Assembly (NCBI GenBank): GCA_030639035.1
Contig: DAOWDM010000065.1
Location: 1 to 9,460 of the forward strand
Direction of reading: 5' to 3'
DNA length: 9,460 nt
DNA from: Alphaproteobacteria bacterium
GTDB lineage: Bacteria; Pseudomonadota; Alphaproteobacteria; DAOWDM01
Shown here: in pieces, positions 5,294 to 9,460 of the stretch
How positions within the stretch are numbered: the stretch's first letter is position 1
Layout: the number at the start of each line of letters is the position of its first letter
The notes under the pieces: generated by a model
Databases searched by the model: none
The model's input: only the letters and a program-made list of their open reading frames with translations
What the model was told of the DNA's origin: nothing
Translations under genes and position numbers: made by a program

Positions 5294-6847
5294 ATGTCAG
5301 AAAATATCCTTATTATTGATTTCGGCTCACAAGTTACACAGCTAATAGCTCGTCGTGTACGAGAATGTGGGATTTATTGTGAAATACACCCATTTAATAA
5401 AGTTACAGATAGTTTTATTAAGGATTTTGCTCCCAATGGAATAATTTTATCAGGTGGTCCTTCTTCTGTTACAGAAAAAGGTTCTCCTCGAGCTGCTGAA
5501 TATATTTTTTCTATGGGCTTGCCTGTGCTTGGCATTTGTTACGGTCAGCAAACCATGGTTGAACAGCTTGGTGGAAAAGTTGAAAGCTCTGAAAAAAGAG
5601 AATTCGGTCGAGCCTTTATTCATATAGAAAAAAACAGCATAATTTTTAACGGCATATGCAAACAAGGCGATAAAAAGCAGGTTTGGATGAGCCATGGAGA
5701 CCATGTAACGGTTATTCCAAAAGGATTCTCTGTAATTGCATCAAGTGAAGGTGCTCCTTTTGCTATTATTGCAGATGAAGCTCGTCATTTTTATGGAGTT
5801 CAGTTTCACCCTGAAGTTGCCCATACTCCTGATGGTGCAGCACTGATAAAGAATTTTGCATACAAAATATGCGGTTGCAAAGGCGGCTGGAGCATGTCAA
5901 CTTTCCGTGATCGTGAAATTGAAAAAATCAGAGAACAAGTTGGTTCAGGGCGTGTATTATGCGGATTGTCAGGCGGAGTTGACTCTTCTGTAGTAGCAGC
6001 TCTTTTACATGAAGCCATAGGCGACCAGCTTTTATGCGTTTTAGTTGATCACGGCTTGATGCGTTTAAATGAAACTGAAAGTATAGTCAATTTTTTCCGT
6101 GATGAATTCCATGTTCCAATGATTCACTGTGATGCTTCCGAGCTGTTTTTATCTAAACTTAAAGATGAGATAGACCCAGAGAAAAAACGAAAAATTATCG
6201 GTGCAACTTTTATTGATGTTTTTGAAAAAGAAGCCAAAAAAGCAGGCGGAGCAGATTTTCTTGCACAAGGAACTCTTTATCCAGATGTAATTGAATCCGT
6301 CAATTTTGTAGGTGGAAAATCTATTACTATTAAAACTCATCATAATGTTGGTGGTTTGCCAGAACGTATGAATATGAAGCTGGTTGAACCTTTAAGAGAA
6401 CTGTTCAAAGATGAAGTAAGGCAATTAGGTCGAGAGCTTGGTTTATCAGAAGAAATAGTCGGTAGACACCCTTTCCCAGGACCTGGGCTTGCAGTACGTA
6501 TGCCAGGGCAGAAAATCACAAAGGAAAACTTAAACATTTTAAGAAAAGCCGATGCTATATATATTGATGAAATAAAAAAAGCAGGGCTTTATGACGAAAT
6601 ATGGCAAGCTTTAGCTGTGTTGCTTCCTGTTCGCACTGTAGGTGTTATGGGAGATTCTCGTTCTTATGATTATGCGTTAGCATTACGAGCAGTAACTTCA
6701 ACCGATGGAATGACTGCTGATTTTTATCAGTTCAATCATGAATTTTTAGGAAGAGTATCAAATCGAATAATCAACGAAGTCAAAGGAATAAACCGTGTAA
6801 CCTATGACATTACATCAAAACCTCCTGGAACTATCGAGTGGGAATAG
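5294..6847 (+). CDS. guaA: GMP synthase (glutamine-hydrolysing)
   Basis: 517 residues, full length for the single-chain bacterial enzyme that makes GMP from XMP, ATP and glutamine in the cytoplasm. The N-terminal class I glutamine amidotransferase domain (about 1-195) has the oxyanion loop GGPSSV (54-59), nucleophile Cys82 in GICYGQQ and the His172/Glu174 pair in VQFHPE. The ATP pyrophosphatase domain carries the P-loop SGGVDSS (226-232), followed by LAQGTLYPDVIES and KTHHNVGGLP. The C-terminal dimerisation domain has HPFPGPGLAVR and ends SKPPGTIEWE, the invariant XMP-binding tail. All catalytic residues are present. A weak GAAAAA lies upstream of ATG 5294. The gene converges with the MATE gene. 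No purine riboswitch is evident ahead of it. Confidence 0.97.
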   Translation: MSENILIIDFGSQVTQLIARRVRECGIYCEIHPFNKVTDSFIKDFAPNGIILSGGPSSVTEKGSPRAAEYIFSMGLPVLGICYGQQTMVEQLGGKVESSEKREFGRAFIHIEKNSIIFNGICKQGDKKQVWMSHGDHVTVIPKGFSVIASSEGAPFAIIADEARHFYGVQFHPEVAHTPDGAALIKNFAYKICGCKGGWSMSTFRDREIEKIREQVGSGRVLCGLSGGVDSSVVAALLHEAIGDQLLCVLVDHGLMRLNETESIVNFFRDEFHVPMIHCDASELFLSKLKDEIDPEKKRKIIGATFIDVFEKEAKKAGGADFLAQGTLYPDVIESVNFVGGKSITIKTHHNVGGLPERMNMKLVEPLRELFKDEVRQLGRELGLSEEIVGRHPFPGPGLAVRMPGQKITKENLNILRKADAIYIDEIKKAGLYDEIWQALAVLLPVRTVGVMGDSRSYDYALALRAVTSTDGMTADFYQFNHEFLGRVSNRIINEVKGINRVTYDITSKPPGTIEWE

Positions 6848-6886
6848 TTTCCATCGCTATCGATTAGACTATTTTAGTTTTATATA

Positions 6887-6928
6887 ACACAGGCTGTGTC
6901 ATTTTCTATCCATAACGCAAAGCCTGTG
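6887..6928. terminator. Hairpin region between convergent guaA and MATE genes (possible terminator)
   Basis: ACACAGGCTGTGT (6887-6899) is a perfect 13-base inverted repeat that can form a 5-bp stem with a 3-base loop. CACAGGCT (6888-6895) can instead pair perfectly with AGCCTGTG (6921-6928) inside the end of the MATE gene. T-rich sequence follows only loosely on either strand (CATTTTC on +, TTATATAAAACT on -). It could end both transcripts inefficiently. This is a modest candidate, not a classic terminator. Confidence 0.35.
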
Positions 6929-8293
6929 AAAACGCAAAGAAAGTGTTGTTACAGAGAATATGCTTGCGATTAAAATAGCCTCTAAAAGCCCCATTACTCC
7001 ACGATTTTGCAATATAGCTAAATAATAAGACAAAGGAATCAAAACTCCAAAATAAGCAAAAGCTTGTATTACGGCAGGAATCCATGCGTCTCCTCGTCCT
7101 CTTAGAATATTAGCCATAACCCCCTGCCCTCCGTCAAAAACAAAGAAATATGATGCAAAGACAACTAATGGTATTGTCGCTGATATAAGTTCAGAGTCAT
7201 TTGCATAAGCATTAGCAATAATTTCTGGAAAACAAAAAGTAATAACTCCGCACGACAACATCATAACAGAGTTAACACCAAGCCCTGTCCAGCCTGCAAA
7301 AGCCATGTTTTTATAGTCATGCGTTCCATGAGCATAGCTAACTCTTACAGATGATGCAATTCCAAGACCCAACGCTATCATAAAGATTAAGGCAAGCAGG
7401 TTAAATACTATCGAATATGCTCCAAGCGGAATTATTCCAATCCAACCAGCGAAAATACTTAAAGTTGCAAATGCTGTAGCTTCAGCACCAACTCCTACTG
7501 CTGAAGCATAGCCTAGTTTTCTTTGGAACTTCCAAGAATTCCAGTTCCATTTTGGCTTTATTTTTATGCCGTATTTTTCATGGTCTTTCATATTAAAAAT
7601 ATAAATAATTATACTAATCAGTAAAAATATCTTTATGCCTACCGTTGCCAAAGCAGAACCTACAGCTCCCATAGATTCAAAGCCAAGGTTGCCGTAAATA
7701 AACACCCAGTTTAGAAAAACATTTAAAATATTTGCTATAATCATCATTATCATTGCAGGTGTAGGACGACTTATACCCTCTAAAAAAGATACAGCAACGA
7801 AATGAAGCATTGTCAGCGGAACGCCGATTCCAAGAATAAAAACAACTATTCCTCCACCTTTTGATAATTCTGGAGTTTGCCCTGTTAAAAGCAAAATTTC
7901 CTCACCAAAAACACACACCAATGGAGCTGTAACACTTAAAAGAAAGGCGTACATAGCAGAACGCCACAAAACAGCTCCGCATTCCTTATATTCCTTAGAA
8001 CCAAAGAACTTGGCAATCATTACAAGAGTTCCGTTAAGAAGACCTAACAGTATAACGTCTAGAATAAGAATAGGGACATATGCTATACCTTGATATGCAA
8101 GCTCTGCAGCACTTAACCTTCCAACCATAAGCGTATCGGCAAATTCCATAGAAACAATGCCGATACGAGCAATTATCACAGGAATAGCGAGTTTTATCAG
8201 TTCAAAGATATGATTTTTTATTTGTGAGATTTTAGAGTTATTCTGCAATATAATCCGCAAGATATTTGTTAATAGCTTTGACAAGCTGAACAT
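6899..8293 (-). CDS. MATE family efflux transporter (NorM-like)
   Basis: 464 residues, with the hydrophobic pattern of about 12 membrane helices in two homologous halves, as in NorM/DinF cation-coupled multidrug exporters of the inner membrane. The first helix has LAIPVIIARIGIVSMEFADTLMVGRL (35-60), including the family's D53-T-L-M-V-G58 motif; later signatures include FLNWVFIYG and, in the C-half, GLGIASSVRVS and GQGVMANILRGRGD. The substrate cannot be told from sequence. Start: ATG 8293 has AAAGGGG 4 bases upstream but overlaps the lipoprotein gene by 56 bases; an in-frame TTG at 8248-8246 would overlap by 11 and leave about 20 residues before helix 1, a common length for the family. I keep the ATG, with doubt. 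It is the last gene of the argF operon. Confidence 0.92.
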   Translation of the reverse strand: MFSLSKLLTNILRIILQNNSKISQIKNHIFELIKLAIPVIIARIGIVSMEFADTLMVGRLSAAELAYQGIAYVPILILDVILLGLLNGTLVMIAKFFGSKEYKECGAVLWRSAMYAFLLSVTAPLVCVFGEEILLLTGQTPELSKGGGIVVFILGIGVPLTMLHFVAVSFLEGISRPTPAMIMMIIANILNVFLNWVFIYGNLGFESMGAVGSALATVGIKIFLLISIIIYIFNMKDHEKYGIKIKPKWNWNSWKFQRKLGYASAVGVGAEATAFATLSIFAGWIGIIPLGAYSIVFNLLALIFMIALGLGIASSVRVSYAHGTHDYKNMAFAGWTGLGVNSVMMLSCGVITFCFPEIIANAYANDSELISATIPLVVFASYFFVFDGGQGVMANILRGRGDAWIPAVIQAFAYFGVLIPLSYYLAILQNRGVMGLLEAILIASIFSVTTLSLRFHRLCVMDRK

Positions 8294-8855
8294 CTATCCC
8301 CTTTACAAGTTTATTGACTATGGAAAACCATATTTTTTCTCTATCATTAAGGCTGGTTTTTGCTGGAATAGTATGTTTAAGCCACGAATAGGCAGTTGCT
8401 CTTGCTATGATTTTGTCATCAGTATCTATAATTTGAATCAATATATCTAAACGTGCAGTGTAATGGTCTTTATCTTCACTACCAAACAGTCCGCCGCCTT
8501 CTTTGTTTTCTTCAAATACGCTAGCATCATTGACTATAACTTTGATAACATTTGAGCCTTTTTTTGTAGCTACAAGCCTATCTTCAGCCCATCTTCGCAT
8601 TATTCTTTCTGGAGCAAACGGCATAAGATGCTCAACATTCGGAGCTCTGAACGGAGCTTCATATTTTGAAACAAATCTAATGCTTTTAGCGTTTAGTTTT
8701 ATTTGTGGTCTATCAAGAAATCTTAATTCATTGAACTGCGGAGTTTTTTGCGAAACTTCTTGAACTTCAGAAGAATCAACAACAGGAGGCTTATCAGCAC
8801 AAGCAGAAACAGCCAAAATACCAAGTATTACAAAAAAGATTTTCCGTATAATCAT
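8238..8855 (-). CDS. Conserved lipoprotein of unknown function
   Basis: 205 residues. The N-terminus MIIRK plus a hydrophobic stretch ends in the lipobox V16-S17-A18-C19; Cys19 would be lipidated, and Ala at the next position suits transport to the outer membrane. The mature protein has PNVEH (72-76), RRWAEDRL (87-94), a strand IKVIVNDASV (103-112), a glycine-rich turn GGGLFG (119-124), strands YTARLDILIQI and IIARATAYSW, and a helix SLNDREKIWF (167-176). I recall similar unnamed lipoproteins in Rhodospirillales-like genomes with the same APNVEH and RRWAEDRL text. The strand layout suggests a periplasm-facing alpha/beta domain, but no function is known to me. One base separates the argF stop (TAA 8859-8857) from this ATG, so translation is probably coupled; the MATE gene overlaps its 3' end. 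Confidence 0.85.
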   Translation of the reverse strand: MIIRKIFFVILGILAVSACADKPPVVDSSEVQEVSQKTPQFNELRFLDRPQIKLNAKSIRFVSKYEAPFRAPNVEHLMPFAPERIMRRWAEDRLVATKKGSNVIKVIVNDASVFEENKEGGGLFGSEDKDHYTARLDILIQIIDTDDKIIARATAYSWLKHTIPAKTSLNDREKIWFSIVNKLVKGIDVQLVKAINKYLADYIAE

Positions 8856-8856
8856 A

Positions 8857-9460
8857 TTAACTCAAACACCAGTTTAAAATAGCTTTTTGAACGTGAAGGC
8901 GACATTCTGCTTCATCAAATACAATAGACTGCAAACCATCTATTACTTCTGAAGTCATTTCTTCTCCTCTGTGAGCAGGCAGACAGTGCATAAATACAGC
9001 GTCAGACTTAGCTTTGCCCATAAGTTTAGCTGTAACTTGATAAGGTTTCAATATCTCTAAACGGTTAGATGCCTCGTCGCCCATAGACACCCAAGTATCA
9101 GTAACAACACAGTCCGAACCTTCAACCATTTTTACAATATCTTGCTCAATAATGATTTTAGCACCTTCCGCACGAGCAGTGTCTATTGTTTTTTGGTCAG
9201 GAAGAAGCTCTTTAGGACATGCAAGACGCATTTCAAAACCGAATTTTGCAGCAGCATGAATCCAGCTTATAGCAACGTTGTTGCCGTCTCCGCACCATGT
9301 AATGACTTTACCTTCAATTGAGCCACGATGATGCTCATAACACAAAATATCAGCCATAATCTGGCAAGGGTGTGAATAGTCCGTAAGTCCATTAATAACA
9401 GGCACAGAAGAGTTTTCTGCCAATGCCAACAATTTATTATGCCCGTTTGTACGAATCATA
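8857..9460 (-). CDS. argF: Ornithine carbamoyltransferase, C-terminal two thirds (partial)
   Basis: The gene runs off the right edge; 200 residues are visible against about 305 in the full protein, so the N-terminal third with the carbamoyl-phosphate STRT motif is missing. The Met at 9459 is internal: in relatives it lies in the conserved MIRT stretch. The enzyme joins carbamoyl phosphate and ornithine to citrulline in cytoplasmic arginine synthesis. Visible motifs are HPCQ at fragment residues 30-33 (Cys here marks OTCase; aspartate transcarbamoylase has HPTQ), GDGNNV, the ornithine-closing loop SMGDE, and HCLPAHRGEE with the catalytic Cys. The protein ends ILNWCLS with TAA at 8859-8857. It is the first visible gene of the operon that continues into the lipoprotein and MATE genes; the promoter lies outside the window. 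Confidence 0.96.
   Translation of the reverse strand, partial: MIRTNGHNKLLALAENSSVPVINGLTDYSHPCQIMADILCYEHHRGSIEGKVITWCGDGNNVAISWIHAAAKFGFEMRLACPKELLPDQKTIDTARAEGAKIIIEQDIVKMVEGSDCVVTDTWVSMGDEASNRLEILKPYQVTAKLMGKAKSDAVFMHCLPAHRGEEMTSEVIDGLQSIVFDEAECRLHVQKAILNWCLS

Noticed and set aside
5450..6537. Several minus-strand open frames of 64-84 codons within guaA
   Set aside because: They are antisense shadows of a full-length guaA with all catalytic motifs; their text is low-complexity Phe/Ser/Asn-rich and unlike a protein.
8503..8763. A + strand open frame of 86 codons inside the lipoprotein gene
   Set aside because: It is antisense to the lipoprotein gene, which has a signal peptide, a lipobox and a coupled start; no independent evidence supports the + frame.
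8857..9460. Aspartate carbamoyltransferase (pyrB) as an alternative to argF
   Set aside because: The HPCQ, SMGDE and HCLPAHRGEE motifs are those of ornithine carbamoyltransferase; pyrB has HPTQ and lacks the SMG loop and this Cys motif.
1..9460. tRNA, rRNA, CRISPR array, transposase or prophage gene
   Set aside because: I saw no cloverleaf, no regularly spaced repeats and no such coding sequence on either strand; the only insertion evidence is the repeat-flanked segment in the 3' end of holA.

Overview
The window looks like a low-GC (by eye clearly AT-rich) chromosomal segment of an alphaproteobacterium. The main clue is the order leuS - lptE - holA on the + strand, which is typical of that class. 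The proteins after it, above all a conserved unknown protein before guaA and a small lipoprotein after argF, also look like alphaproteobacterial (Rhodospirillales-like) families from memory. AT-richness and two kinds of palindromic intergenic repeat would fit a host-associated lineage, but genus and host cannot be fixed from the sequence alone.

Layout. Bases 1-148 are the 3' end of leuS. A long hairpin-forming repeat (179-262) separates it from lptE and holA, which overlap by 4 bases and are probably translationally coupled. A minus-strand group follows: a small unknown membrane protein (1846-2184) convergent with holA, the twitching-motility ATPase pilT (2375-3469), a concentric palindrome of about 99 bp (3536-3634) and yjbQ (3644-4063). 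The divergent gap 4064-4199 leads into a + strand pair, a 355-residue conserved unknown and guaA. From the right edge a minus-strand operon runs leftward: argF (partial), a lipoprotein and a MATE transporter. Its end converges with guaA.

Most of the genes are housekeeping: outer-membrane LPS assembly (LptE), DNA replication (HolA), GMP synthesis (GuaA), arginine synthesis (ArgF). The least ordinary part is 1814-2306. A perfect 29-bp direct repeat made of the last codons of holA flanks the small membrane-protein gene, which carries its own good sigma70-type promoter. The distal copy continues in frame into a different stop codon, as if it were the original holA end. This suggests that a small one-gene cassette entered the 3' end of holA, leaving a duplicated, att-like or target-like sequence on both sides. 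The repeat and the reading frames are read directly from the sequence; the insertion history is inference. The gene's function is unknown.
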